NCBI GenBank assembly: GCA_029168955.1
Contig: JAPDOI010000373.1
Span: forward strand, 310,001-374,000
DNA from: Aplectana chamaeleonis
Taxonomy: Eukaryota > Nematoda > Chromadorea > Rhabditida > Cosmocercidae
Direction of reading: 5' to 3'
Length of the DNA: 64,000 bases
The notes under the pieces: generated by a model
Told to the model about the DNA's origin: nothing
The model's input: only the letters and a program-made list of their open reading frames with translations
Databases searched by the model: none
In this document: positions 1-11,299 of the stretch, piece by piece
How positions within the stretch are numbered: position 1 is the stretch's first letter
How the letters are laid out: each line of letters begins with the position of its first letter
Position numbers and translations under genes: made by a program

Positions 1-453
1 CTGGACTGTGCGTCCAGCCTCGGAATCAATTTTTCGTTTTTCTGCTCAACTTGGAGAAAATTTAAACCTGATCACAACCATATCTCAGATACGCTCAGAT
101 CTCACTACGAACGGAGTTATGGCCTCTCAAATACTTTGAATTTAAGCGGCGAGAAGTTCGCGGACGAGTTGTCTCGGGCCTGTTTTTTCTCGCTGTTCGA
201 TGCCATCGTTCTGAACCAGGCCACAATATAAAGCCAGACCGAAAACAAGTGGAAGAACATAGATTTTGAACAAAATCAATCGCGCTCCACTTCCCTATGG
301 AGATCGGAAGCTTTTCGGTGGGCGTAACCCATTTATTCTTTCATGGGGGCGTGCTCGACTTTTTCCTCGCTTATTTGAGTCACTTGAGATGTTGCGTTTA
401 GCAGGGCGATCGGACTATAATATCAAAAATTTCTCCTGAGATTGGACTGTGCT

Positions 454-1251
454 TTAAAAGGCACAGTCCAACCTCAAAATCGTTCTCTAGTTTCTTTGCA
501 GTTTGGAGAGAATTTCACGCTGATCATAATGGTGTGTTCAGAATCGTTCAGAACTCACTGCGAACGGAGTTATGGCTCCGAATGCTGATACTTGCTTCAC
601 ACCACAAACATTCATCGAAAGGCTTTCTTCTGTGGATGAATCATTTTAGGTGTTGGGTTAGGAGCGCCTTGATCGACTTTTCTCCAGATAACTGGATTCC
701 TTCACACGTGTACTTGGATTTTTACACTGTTAAAAACACGGGCGTAGTGTAGCGCTCCTTTAAGGCACGGTGCACCCTCAGACATGAGTTTTGTGATTTT
801 CGTTCGATTGTGAAGTAAACCCCTCCTATATAACGCGTGCCAAGTGCGAGATCGCAATTCCTCCAAATAAGTGAGATATAAGCGACCACCACAGGCCCGA
901 CCTCCTTCGCTCTCCACCATGGGCCACACCACCTTCCCGATTTCCGAACTCGGTAGCGGCCAGATGAATGGATGAATTCTCAACAAATCGTCGTTCTTCA
1001 GCTCATTGTCGGACTGTCTTCTTATCCTGGCTCCCTCTCGTGCAACGATTGCGAATTAAGGGAAATAAAGGACTGAGACAACTCGTCCACCAATTTTCCA
1101 CCCTCAAAATATAGGCATATTTAAGGAGCCATAACTCTGTTCATAAAGGGTCTTGGACGATTCAAAGTTACCTCTGGGATCAGCGTGTGACTCTCTCCAA
1201 GATAAGCATAAAGACTGAAAATCATTTTTTTTGGGTGTTCTGTGCCTTTAA
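454..1251. mobile_element. TTAA-flanked element with inverted ends
   Basis: The left end reads TTAAAAGGCACAGTCCAAC and the right end, reversed, TTAAAGGCACAGAACACCC. Both are followed by a shared 'CAAAATC/AAAATC' patch, and both ends lie at TTAA. An inner sequence (from about 757, CTTTAAGGCACGGTGCACC) looks like a second, nested copy. Another copy's left part lies at 1-130, and related pieces lie at about 3650-3800 and 3960-4125. No coding sequence was seen. Confidence 0.45.
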
Positions 1252-1359
1252 GGGAGCGTTCATAACTAGCGGCATGCGACTATTGTTGCTATCTGTGATA
1301 CGGTTAAACTTGAGCTATCGATTGAATCTAGGAGTGGCACTCACTCGCTCATCCCGTTA

Positions 1360-2340
1360 ACTGGCGAATGGTGGATCGGGATGCCCTCTCAACCAATACA
1401 CTGCTGCAGGTGCCATAGAAGCTCGTGCGGCCTGAACGATGCGCTTCCAATCGGTACGGTTTGCAGCAACAAGTTTGGCGTTAAGGACACTGCACCGTTG
1501 AGTCTTCAGATCCTCCTCTATGTGCTTGAGCCATGTCTTCTTTCGGGTCCGTTTGTTGATTTCTCCACGATGGTGGGCTCTTACGGCACAGCATGTTGTA
1601 CGGGAGACGGGTCGCGTCCATCCTACATACATGTCCGAACCATCGCAGTCTTCTTGTCTGCAGCTGTTCTCCGACCGTCGGTTGATTCATGCAGCTCTTC
1701 CGTATATCGTCGTTGCAAACATGATCACGATTCGCAATTCCAAGGATCTGGTGCAAACATCGCATCTAGAAGACTTCTAGCTTGACGAGGTCTGACTTTA
1801 GCAGAGTCCAGGTTTCCGAGCCGTATAGTAGTACGGGTATTATCAGCGCTCGGAACCATCGCACTTTAGTCTTCAGTGAAATGTTGTTTTTCTTCCACAG
1901 ACACCAACCAAGCGACGCAAACACACTAGACGCCTTCCGGTTCTGCTGCACACCTCTGCCGTGGCCGCAACTTTTCGCTCCTGCACTACTGACCCAAGGT
2001 ATTTAAATTCCTTGACCTGCTGAAGTTCTACTCCTTCAAACTGAACAGATGAAGGCATCGGATGTCATGACCTTGGTCTTCTCCTGGTTGATTCTTAAGT
2101 CGTAGAAGCCTGCAATTAGTGCCATATCGCTTATCAAAGACGTTGCCTCCGCATTAGTATCCGTGAATTCTGCGCTGTCATCCTCGAACGAACATCAAAT
2201 CTGTGACTTACTCATTACTTCCGTATTGAATATATCCCTATTGAATATATCTTCTGTTCTCGAAGATCTTCCTCATAATAGCGTTCACAACAGTATTGAA
2301 GAGCAGAGGCGGGACCACATCGCCAGGAGCGGCAAGCGTC
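1360..2340 (-). mobile_element. RTE-clade reverse transcriptase relic
   Basis: On the minus strand, three overlapping frames give the C-terminal part of an RTE-type endonuclease/reverse transcriptase. They contain a 'LLFNTVVNAI' block, a degraded 'DD…LI' region, 'KVMTS', 'YLGSVV', 'IIPVLLYGSETWTL' and 'RWFGHVCRM'. These are hallmark motifs of nematode and vertebrate RTE elements downstream of the YxDD box. Frameshifts separate them, and the endonuclease and N-terminal RT are absent. It is a dead 5'-truncated copy. Confidence 0.75.
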
Positions 2341-2399
2341 GCCAGTAGCGATAGTTGTTGGGGGTGAAAATTGGCAGCATGGGTGCCATCTTAGGCCCA

Positions 2400-3640
2400 T
2401 TTCATTCTTTTGACGTCACGGCAAGTACCGTTTTCTCAGCTACGGTAGAACTTCGGGTTGGAATGCTAACTGATTGGGTGGGAATGGACAACTGACTTAT
2501 TTGCGCGTGAAAGTGCCGGAAAAATGTTCAGATCGGCAATGGATCACCGGTCGAAGTTGGTATTTATGAAGAAGCGCGGTAAACACCGTGATGGCTCGAT
2601 GATTTTGCCGCCATAATGGCGTTTACCATTTTCACTGCATCGGTACCAGTTTCGATGAGGGCTCCACTGCCGATCTGAGCATCTCGCCAGCATTCTCGCT
2701 TGCAAAGGAGTCAGTTGTCAACTTCCGCCTAATTTCTAAGCATTCTAGCAACAATTGTGTTCAGTGGAGCCAGCAGGGACGGCTGCCGATGCAGGCTGCT
2801 ACATTGCTCGTGCGCTAACTTGCTATGAACTGTACGTGGACTCATGTGCTCCATTTCAACATTGAACTACGGGTTAGAAGAGCTTATCATGCGCAAAAGC
2901 ACGGAATACTATTTGCCAGCTTTTTCCGCTGTTGGCAGTTGTCGTTCCTAGCGATTTTTGGTCTTAAAGCACGCTCACTAGAATACGGAGAATGAGACTA
3001 AGAAGAGGTAACAGAAAGAAACAATGAATATAAAACTGCGACCGTGAAATCTTGTTTGTGAACTAACACCCTTACTCGCGACTCAATGAATTTACTCTTT
3101 TGACTCCTACGTTGTAAAAATCTTGGCAGCGGACAGGATCGACCCTGGGAAACGAGATAGCTATGCATGCTTCAAACCGCTTCGGTGTGAACCTATCTGC
3201 ACTACGTTTTCGAGGCGGATTGTTGCCATACGCACCATGTATACACCTTTCGCCAAATTTAGTCGAGAGAATGAAGAAGCCGCAACGGTAGGTCGTCACT
3301 GGAGATAGAAACCCCGCTGACCGGTGGTGTGGCGACCGCCGTTTGCTCGACTACGATTTGCGAAAAGCCTTCAGATCTAGCCTATTACTTCTCCGAATCG
3401 CTGATCGCTACTTGAAAACAGAGATCGTGTTAGAGCTCAAAACGGGATGGAAATCGTGCAAGACCCTTACTGGTGTCTAGATGCATTTCTGTGCACAACA
3501 TTCGGAATATGACCACAATCGACAGCGGGCATTCCAACTGGCCTATCCTTATGTATGCAATGTTCTGGCGAAAAGGTAAATACCGATTGAACCCGCGTCC
3601 TGTCATATTAATAATATTTTTCCAGTCAGCTTTCCAACCT
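2400..3640. other. No gene recognised
   Basis: No exon with believable splice sites, RNA gene or clear repeat was recognised. Short open frames around 3072-3308 overlap on both strands and lack coding character. Confidence 0.4.
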
Positions 3641-4130
3641 TTGTTGAAGGTATAGTACCCACAGAATTTTTCGGCACATCTTTGGAGCAGTTCTGCGTTG
3701 TTCCAACGATATCTCTGGAATCGCACAAAACCCCCTACGAACCGAGTTATGGCCCCTCGAAAATTGTCCGGATTCGAGTGTCGAAAGTATGGTGGACGAT
3801 TTGTTTCTGCAGTTTCCGTGGTTTCCTGAAGAATCACGTTGGAAAACCCGAATGAAGAAAGAGAAAGACAGAAACTGAGAAGTAAGGGATGAACGAAACG
3901 ACTGATTTATATTCATTGCTTGTTTTGCCATTGTTGAGCTCTTGAGGTCGTCAAAGCGGGCTAGCCGAAGTGGCTTCTTGCGGTGGACGCGCCAGAGTGG
4001 CTTCTTCGTATATCTCGCTCATACGAAGGAGTTGAGAGCTCGCACTTGGCAGGTGTTATACAGAAAGGGTCTGCTCTACAATTATATGAAAATCACAGAT
4101 TGTTTCTGAGGTTGGACTGTACCCTTAAAT
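3640..4130. repeat. Relic of the 454-1251 repeat family
   Basis: The segment at about 3,720-3,770 shares the 'ACGAACCGAGTTATGGC' type phrase found at about 105-125 and 560-575. The end at 4,110-4,125 (GAGGTTGGACTGTACCCTTAA) matches the reversed terminus of that family. Internal similarity includes 'CACTTGGCAGGTGTTATA' against the phrase at about 838-848. It is probably a degraded non-autonomous DNA element. Confidence 0.35.
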
Positions 4131-5022
4131 CAATTTTGGGTGACAGCTTCGAAAAAGTATAGCGTCACATTCTAGAACAACTTCAAAGCTATTTCTGTTT
4201 TTGTGGTAGGATCTGAACCAATCGTTGAGGCTCCGACAGAGTCACGTTCTGAGTAAAATGGGCCTGCCTCAGACATCGCGCAGGGCCACGAACAGAGCAC
4301 ATATAGCCTTTCTCTGAGAATATGAGCCAGTCATTAAAAGCAGCGAAGCAGTCGGTCGTGTCCAAGTTTTGTTGTAAACACTCATTTTTTGCCGTGTTAG
4401 ACTGCTCCGCTGTTTACTCCGTTCGGCTAAAGATGTACCATAGAAGGACAGGTATATATTGTAATTTGCGAAGCATTAGTTTTTCGTAGAACGATTTTTC
4501 TTGGCAATCAACATCAGAGATAATTCTGCAGAGTACTCCTCATTTCGGCAACCAGCCTGTGGAGGCGGATGAATCGCAGCTGTTATCAGCGCAAGAGCAG
4601 GTGAGAATCTGAATGTATTAAACCCTCATTCTGTCAAAAAGTTGGATCATATGCGGCTAACGCATCAACTGAAATGGCTGAGGTCTGAGGGTAACTGAGT
4701 GATAAAGATGTCTGCACATGTTGTTGCGTATAAAGCGGGAACCACAAGTTAATAACACAATTACCACATTACACGAGAAGCTGCTGCAGAAAGAATGTGT
4801 AGGACGTCGTTAGAAGAGTGAAGACATTCAAGGGTGGCATACTTGAACACGCTGGCGGAATCATACCTTCCGCGACGGGCTACGCGGCGCAGCGTTTATC
4901 ATACATATCAACGGAAAATCGATGTGCTTGAAATGCATGGTCGCAGTCGCGAGAAGTGTGATCATAGCTTTCAGAAAGCGCTCCACGTCGCACCCGCATC
5001 CTCGCGGGTGACCCGGAGTAGA

Positions 5023-5179
5023 GTTCGCGCCATAATTTTAGTCTGATGAATGGACGGGGCTGCGACGGTAGATCGCCCCGCGCGAGTTGAAACCCATTCT
5101 CCAATGAGGCCGCCTACCCCGCACGGCCAGCCGCCTGGTCCATGCGTCATGCTCAATCGAAAACGGAAACCATACATAG
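5023..5179 (-). mobile_element. tRNA-derived SINE, copy 1
   Basis: The reverse complement contains GGCTGGCCGTGCGGGG (A-box-like) and, about 40 bp on, GGGTTTCAACTCG (degenerate B box). It aligns over about 150 bp with 42,961-43,115, including the 3' body 'GATCTACCGTCGCAGCCCCG'. Two copies on different strands with internal pol III boxes point to a SINE. Confidence 0.5.
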
Positions 5180-5351
5180 GCTGTAAGTGCAAGTGAGGTC
5201 AGGGATTTCTTGGTGCGTCTTGCATTGGCGTCCATTAAGCACAACACATTACGCTCGGGAGTCACCCGTCACTGAACGCTCCCGGACTTGGTATGTGGTG
5301 ATTCTCTAACACCTTCCTTCTTCTTCTTCTGCAGCCTCAAAGTGATTTTTG

Positions 5352-6935
5352 TCATAGATTGAGGAACTGGGCGGCTTTCACAGGATTCGTCCAAAGGTTC
5401 ATTGTTGTTAAGGAGGTAGGTCTCTTCGGGCACATGAACAAGTGCGCCGTGTCGTGTCCGGGAGCACCACAGTCCCGGCATGCGTCTGGTCGGCTGCTGT
5501 CGATCTTGTTGACGTAAGACAGCAGAATAGAGTGACCACAGCGCAGCGAGGCAAGAGCACATCTGGCTCGCCTGCCGAGTTGAGACTCGGACTCGCAAAC
5601 CCGAGGCGGCACTGCTCCTAAGATAATGTTCACAGCCGCCTTCGTTAGATATCCTCGAACAAACTGGGTGTGCTCCTCACGCAGAAGACGAAGCCTTACC
5701 ATGTTGTAGTCGGTCCATCTCTGTACATCAACTTTACGAGGAGCATCTGCGAACGGCGTCCTAATCGACCTCTCTCTAATGGGCTTCATAATTCTCTTTG
5801 TCGGATGATTCGGCTGGCTCAGAACATTAATATACATCTGCTGTGCCTGGAGTCCACAATGCTCCTTGACTGGCAAAATGCAGGCCTCCGCGTGAAGATG
5901 TTCTATTGGGGAGCTCCTTGTACAACCGGTAGCAGTTCTAAGCGCAGCATTCTGTACACGCTACAACTTATTTCAGGACCTGTCTGACCCCAGGTGCTGC
6001 CACACCTGTACCGCATATTCCAGAGCCGGCTGGAGTATTGCTCTGTAGCTTCTCAATATAGTCTCTCGGCTGCCTCCCCATGATGTTCCTCCTAGAGCTT
6101 TCAGGATATTAGGCCTAGCCTTGACGACTGTTTGTTTATGTTCCGCGTTTTTGTGGAACTTCAGTGACGGATCGAGAATAAGACCAAGCAGCTTGGGGAA
6201 TCTTACTGCTGGCAAACGGTTACCATCCCATCTGACATCTGGTTGGGCACTGTGTTCCTTGGTGTTTGTTGTGGACACTGATACAAATGACTTTGCAGCA
6301 GAGACTGTGAGCATCATATTATCGAGGAGAAGCTTCAACTCGACGAGATATGCGCTGATCTTGTTAGCGGCTACTTCCAGGTCACGGTCCTGGCACATGA
6401 TGGTGATGTCGTCGGCGTACAAAATAATCTTCATCTCTATATCCTGAGGTGGCTCGCGTAGATCCTCAAGATACAGGCTGAATAGGGCAGGAGACAACAC
6501 TCCGCCCTGCGTAACACCGGCTGCTATTGGAATGCTATCGGATACGCGATTCTGGAACTGAACCTTAGCCCGGTGGCCCCCCTCTGCAGTCCATCGCCTC
6601 TGCCAGGGTGGCAGCGAGGACTTCAACAGTTTGTCGGACAGCAGTCCCTAGTTAACAGAGTCAAACGCTTTTGTCAGGTCGAGGGTGACGGCCACCGTTA
6701 TAAGGGGATTTTTCATGTTGAATCCATCGACCGCAAAGCTCACGATCTCCAATAGAGCAGTAGTAGTAGAGTGAACTTTCCTGAACTCATGCTGATGCAG
6801 CTGTCGCTCATTTTGATCAGCCAGGTCCCTCACGATCAACTTTTCAGCTAATTTGGCGACGGGAGATAAAAGGCTAATTGGTCGAAAGCCTTTTGCCGTA
6901 CTTTGGGACTTGCCTGGCTTTGGCAACGGTATCAC
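5352..6935 (-). pseudogene. RT core and C-terminus of the non-LTR element
   Basis: Three frames on the minus strand (6,935-6,648; 6,626-5,973; 5,876-5,352) match, one after another, the uninterrupted + strand copy at 61,921-63,714. They carry 'KAFDSVN' (catalytic Asp), 'QGGVLSPALFSLYLEDL', the catalytic 'LYADDITI' and a terminal Cys-Arg-Asp-Cys…His…Cys cluster. At least two frameshifts separate them. Confidence 0.75.
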
Positions 6936-6991
6936 ATTAGCTGTCTTCCAAGCTTTGGGTAGAATTCAGGTCCGGAAAGATGTGTTAATGG

Positions 6992-7977
6992 TAGGGACCT
7001 CCTAAACAGGCAGCAGCGACCGTTTATCCTTATGTGTTTCACCACGTTTGTTGCCACTGTGCAGGTCTTGACGTGCGCTGCAGTGAGTGCAGCTTCTTTT
7101 CTTTGCCCGAACCATGGAGCGCTCTGCAGAGTAGCACCGCGACGAGTCTTGCTGCGGCAGGGAAATGATGGAGAATGGATGAAGCCAAGCAGCGGACGAG
7201 GTCGGCATCGTGTCGTGCGACAGCGACGCGGATACCTCGCAGTGTTTTTACCGCTGCAATGGCAGCGTTTTTATGAGCGACGCCGTCAGCGAGCGGCGGC
7301 GGAAATTGGTCTCAACCATTTCCATCGCCGGCGTGGAATGCTGCCGCCGATTGAAATTTCTCCATAGATTCGATCTTCTGAACAACTCTTGCCGTTCTAT
7401 TCCAACTTTGGTTTTTCGGTTTTTAAATTTACTAGTTTTTTTTTAAGTGTGACAGTTGTGATTTATGCGACTATCACCAACCGTCTGCTAATTTCGGTAT
7501 CTCGTACTCTATATTCCAAGGAATAATCATTTTACTGAACGGAAATTCCAAGTTCATTTTACAGCACTCTGAGCGTATTTTTTAGATGTTTTCAAGCATT
7601 TCCTGAACTCTAGAAGCATATCGAAGCAGTGAAAGGTACTCAGAGTGAAATGTGATGTTGAATGAATGAGGGCTAACGTATTGGTAAAAAAGCGACGCTG
7701 GCGAAGTCGGCGCTGCAATTCCGAGAAGCCTTCGGGCCCAACGCCGCGTCAAGTTTAGAGCACGCCCCAGGCCTCTCGCTCGTTGGCGTGCTGCCGGTCG
7801 TCGCAACTCTGCACAGCCGTTTAGTGAAGACTGTCGGGCAAATGATTTGCAGTTAGCTCAACGCGTGCTGACTACGCACAAATTTGGGACGTGGAAACAT
7901 GATGAAACTGGTAGAACACATCCGAACACGTATGGATAAACGGTCGCTGCTGCCTGTTTAGGTTTTCTGGTTTTTCT
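6992..7977. mobile_element. About 1-kb insertion inside the non-LTR element
   Basis: The insert is bounded by inverted sequences (left CCTAAACAGGCAGCAGCGAC, right the reverse complement GTCGCTGCTGCCTGTTTAGG at about 7,938-7,957). The retroelement sequence GGTYCGGAAAGA…TGTTAATGGTA occurs on both sides (about 6,969-6,992 and 7,978-8,001). The target is single-copy in the sister element at about 62,065-62,090. No transposase was recognised. Open frames inside are GC-rich and have no known domain. Confidence 0.5.
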
Positions 7978-9210
7978 GGTTCGGAAAGAAGTGTTAATGG
8001 TATCTGCAAGCATCGGTAGAAGTACCATGGAAAGCTTCTTCAGGATGGCTGGGGAGATACCGTCAGGTCCGATAGCCTTTGAATTCCGCATTTCTTTAAT
8101 AGCTTTCTCTACTTGGGTGAGAGGAAAGGGCTCAGAAGCGTTCATGAACGGCAACCGGCTCAGCTCTCTAACCGTGACTCTGTTTTGAACTCCTTGCTTG
8201 GCACGTGTGATGAAGAAATTCTTGCCGAGCGCATAAGCGGCCGCTTTCGCAGATTTGAAGACGTTCTCTCCGAACTCAATAGCGGAGCTCATCGAGGAAG
8301 CGGACTTGCCGGAAATTTTCCTCAACACTTTCCACGTCGTAGTTCCGTCAGCTTTGAAATTCAGCTTTTCAGTGAACTTCTCCCAGTGCTCCTTCTTGTT
8401 CTTGTCCACGTCCTGCTCGATCTCATCCAGCACAGCTATATCCGGGTCTAGATGATCAGCGGCTCTCTTCTGATCTCTAGTCCTTATCTTTTGCAGTATC
8501 TCCCTGCTGACTTTGGGGTAAAAGCTCTTCACTCGAACCATAGGAATTGCTGCTTTCATGGCCTTGCGAATGGCACTTGTCAAACGACGTTCTTTCTGAT
8601 GGACATCACCATTCCATGGGTAGTCGACCGCATGGCGGAGTGCAACATCTCTGAACAGGGTCCAGTCTGCTAGGCCTAAATTGAGATAAGAACGATGACG
8701 CAAACCAGAGTAAGGGGCAAGAGAGTCGGAGAGATCAATATAGACAAATACGGGAATGTGATCACTGGAGAGAGTTGTGGATGTGGACCACGTGCAAGCA
8801 TTAGAAAGATTGGAAGACACAAGAGAGATATCTGGGCTAGAAGGTCGGCTGTTGGCAGGGAGACGAGTGGATTGGTCATCATTGAGGATAACCAGATCGC
8901 ACTCCTCAGCCCATTCCTCGACGTCATTCCCTCTGGCGTCAGAATCAAGCGCAGAACAGAACGTGTGAGCATTGAATTCTTCTGCAAAGACAGCTGAGGG
9001 AGAGAGTGAGCAGTCATGCAACTGCTTAAGGAGAGGTATAGGATTGTGAGACGGGGGGCAAGATGTTACAGGGGGAATATAGATGTTGAATAGAGATAAA
9101 GGGGTTTTGAAGGGGAGGTGGACTGGAACGTGCTCAAGAGTACCGTCCTTGGGAGTATTATAATATAAGAAGGTAAAGCAGATTGCACGAAAGTAGACAC
9201 TCCGCCCCAA
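7858..9210 (-). pseudogene. Endonuclease-RT fragment of the non-LTR element
   Basis: This is a 450-residue open frame. The first about 180 residues are the C-terminal half of an APE-like endonuclease, with the 'SPDIS' and 'SSDHIPV' blocks including the catalytic Asp-His pair. Then come a charged linker and the beginning of the RT domain. The retroelement sequence ends at about residue 410 ('ADTINTSFRT'), after which the frame runs into the inserted element and is not element-encoded. Confidence 0.7.
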
Positions 9211-9413
9211 GTGCTCATCTTAGCATGTGGTAGGCGGTTTAGCCCGGAATGTCAGGTTGGGGATAAGTGGTCGATGGAGAGAGCCATGTTTCTTAAACCG
9301 TGATAACATCCTGGTGAGGAGAACGTGCGAATAGAGAGAGTTCAGATAATTTGGCGCGAAGGCCGTTGTGAGTAATGTGAACAATGGAAAGGGGGCGGTT
9401 GGTAGTTGAGGAA

Positions 9414-9785
9414 TCAGAGTTGCTGGGGGCGGAGCACAGAACAATTGAAGGATGAGTCGTGATGCCCCACAGAACTGAGGCCCGAACAGGAGAGATGCAC
9501 CCACCTTTGGCATCCGAAGCACTGGACGCTTGTTTCATGCCAGGTGACATCCTTGCTGCAGGTGGCACGTGGATACTTCTGCGCTGGACCTGGATTCCTC
9601 TTGACGCCGGCCGTTTGTAGTAAAATCCTCAGGAGAGCTGCTGCCGACCAGCTCCTCCCCCATGACAAAAAACCCTCTTTTCGGAGGGGTTGACGTCGGT
9701 TGCACGGAGGCAATCTTCTTTCCTCCACACTGCCACGACACGAACGCACGGCATCTCGGCAGCAACACCCTCCGAAAGCGATCAT
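9414..9785 (-). pseudogene. N-terminal ORF of the non-LTR element: NPGP motif and PHD-like finger
   Basis: This 123-residue frame contains 'LLQTAGVKRNPGP', which resembles the 2A-like ribosome-skipping motif known at the N-terminus of some CR1/L2-like retrotransposons. The usual Glu before x-Asn-Pro-Gly-Pro is replaced by Lys. A Cys/His-rich patch follows (His-Glu-x3-Gln-Cys-x2-Cys-x2-Trp-Val-His-x2-Cys) typical of PHD fingers in such elements. The end is frameshifted relative to the endonuclease. Confidence 0.5.
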
Positions 9786-10018
9786 CCATTCCGCCCCAGG
9801 AGGGTGCGAAAGAGGTCGTGAAAATGAGTTGGACGTTAAAAGGAGTGGGCGTTTCTTGGAGTGGAAATAATCAACAGATAGAAGGCGCTAGGATTACACG
9901 GATGTAGGATGTCTCGGAGTGTAAACGACGCGGGGAAATTAGATAGCGCCTCAGAAGACATCGTGAAGAGTGGGCAGAGCTCAGGGTGAGTGTGCAGGAA
10001 GTCGAGTAAGGGCTGTGG

Positions 10019-10535
10019 TTAAAGGCATCGTTCACGATGGATTTCGTTTTCGAGTTTTCCATATATAATGAGAGCTCTAGTACCCTATATAACAGCAACG
10101 TTGAAAAAACCTCGAAAAAATCACCGAAAACCCCTTTTTCAGACCGATCATTAGAGATCGCTGTTTTGGCCAACGATCTCACGATCCAATGAACTTTATC
10201 ATTCTATCAAGTGATTTGTGGAGAAGAAAAGGTTGATTGATGTGTGTAGAAAAGTCATTCTCCACGTAAGGGTATAGTATATTCTATCAATTTCCCCTCA
10301 GTTTTACTGTATCAGTTGTTGATCATTAACTTCAATGATGGCTGACAGCAATTTGTGCCAGATGACTGACAGAGGGCCGGCCTCTTTTGACGGAATTTGA
10401 GACATTCGACTCTATTTATCTTCAAAATAAGGCTATTTTAACCGATCAAACTCTCCGTACGTTCTTTGGTGGGCCCGGAAAATTATTCGAACCGAAAAAA
10501 CGGTGAGGGGTTTTCAGCGCGTACGATGCCTTTAA
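10019..10535. mobile_element. TTAA MITE, family A, divergent copy
   Basis: The left end TTAAAGGCATCGTTCACGAT and right end GTACGATGCCTTTAA are inverted and both at TTAA. The first 150 bp share the 'CCCTATATA' patch seen in other family A members. No coding sequence was seen. Confidence 0.55.
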
Positions 10536-10539
10536 ATCC

Positions 10540-11290
10540 GCCATGATTTTGCCGACACTCGTTTTGCAAAAAAACAAAATGCCCCCACTCAGAAACTCAA
10601 CGGGTCCGACCGCAGATTTCTGTCGGGTCGAACCCCTTTCCGTTTTCGCCCCTCATTTCCTCCAACTAAGACGACGTGGGGGAGAAGTAAAATTTATTCT
10701 CCCTCCATGTCGTCTCACTTGGGACTACGTGGAGGAACAATGCCAAAGGGTCCGACCCGACAGAAATCTGGGGATGGACCCCGTTCGAGCTGGGGCCGGA
10801 CCCGGCGAATGTCTGAGATAGGAGACAAGTTTGAGACACGCCTGCAAAGCGGCTCGCATTATTTGTAAAATACGTTTGCTGGAGTGATTCGATGAGTTCT
10901 TTCCACCTGTGCTCCATTCACTCCTTTTTGCTCGTTCATGCGCGGGTTTCGTGGAGAGGCGGTCTGCAAAAATGTCATACATCTTCCGTAAAAAATCGGA
11001 TTTCTCAGCTTTCATGACGCGTGCGGCACGCGCGGTGCTGCAGCCTCCGTCTGTCCTGTGCTCTAGCTGTCTCTAACCTCTGTTACGCACCACCATGCGT
11101 TGAAACCAAGGGAAATTTCGCGTTTGTGCAACCCACGAGAGAGGTATGCCCGGCGCCAAAGTTTTACGGCTGAAACTGATTTTCACATAGGGTAGCAATA
11201 GGGCGAAGTACAGCCTTTGAGACATCTTTGCGCTGAGTTCTCTCATTCCGAATTTGACATCTATCCGTCGTTCTCCTTTGTTCAAGTGAC
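10540..11290. other. Unassigned region with a short foldback
   Basis: At about 10,595-10,760 the phrases 'GGGTCCGACCGCAGATTTCTGTCGGGTCG' and 'ACGACGTGG…CATGTCGTCT' form local inverted repeats. A 96-residue minus-strand frame (11,015-10,725) starts with a Lys/Glu-rich helical-looking segment, but no splice context or family supports a gene. Confidence 0.3.
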
Positions 11291-11299
11291 ACTGTTATA

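Larger units (their letters stand above)
5318..9800 (-). mobile_element. Degenerate non-LTR retrotransposon (APE endonuclease + RT), minus strand
   Basis: Read right to left, there is an N-terminal segment with a PHD-like finger (about 9,785-9,415). Next comes the start of an APE-type endonuclease with a 'THNGLRAKLSEL' block (about 9,420-9,300), then the endonuclease C-terminus with 'SSPDIS' and 'SSDHIPVF' (9,210-8,700). A linker and the RT start ('SKAIGPDGISPAIL') follow. After a 1-kb foreign insertion come RT blocks 'KAFDSVN' and 'LYADDITIMC' and a C-terminal Cys/His cluster (Cys-x2-Cys-x7-His-x4-Cys). The 3' end is a GAA microsatellite (CTTCTTCTTCTTC on the + strand at about 5,318). Several frameshifts make it non-functional. 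It is the same family as 61,851-63,750. Confidence 0.8.

Noticed and set aside
7032..7446. Arg-rich + strand frames as a gene inside the 1-kb insertion
   Set aside because: Two overlapping frames are equally open in GC-rich sequence, and there is no domain or start context.
10725..11015. 96-codon minus-strand frame with a Lys/Glu-rich start
   Set aside because: It looks locally protein-like, but it has no supporting splice sites, neighbours or recognisable domain.
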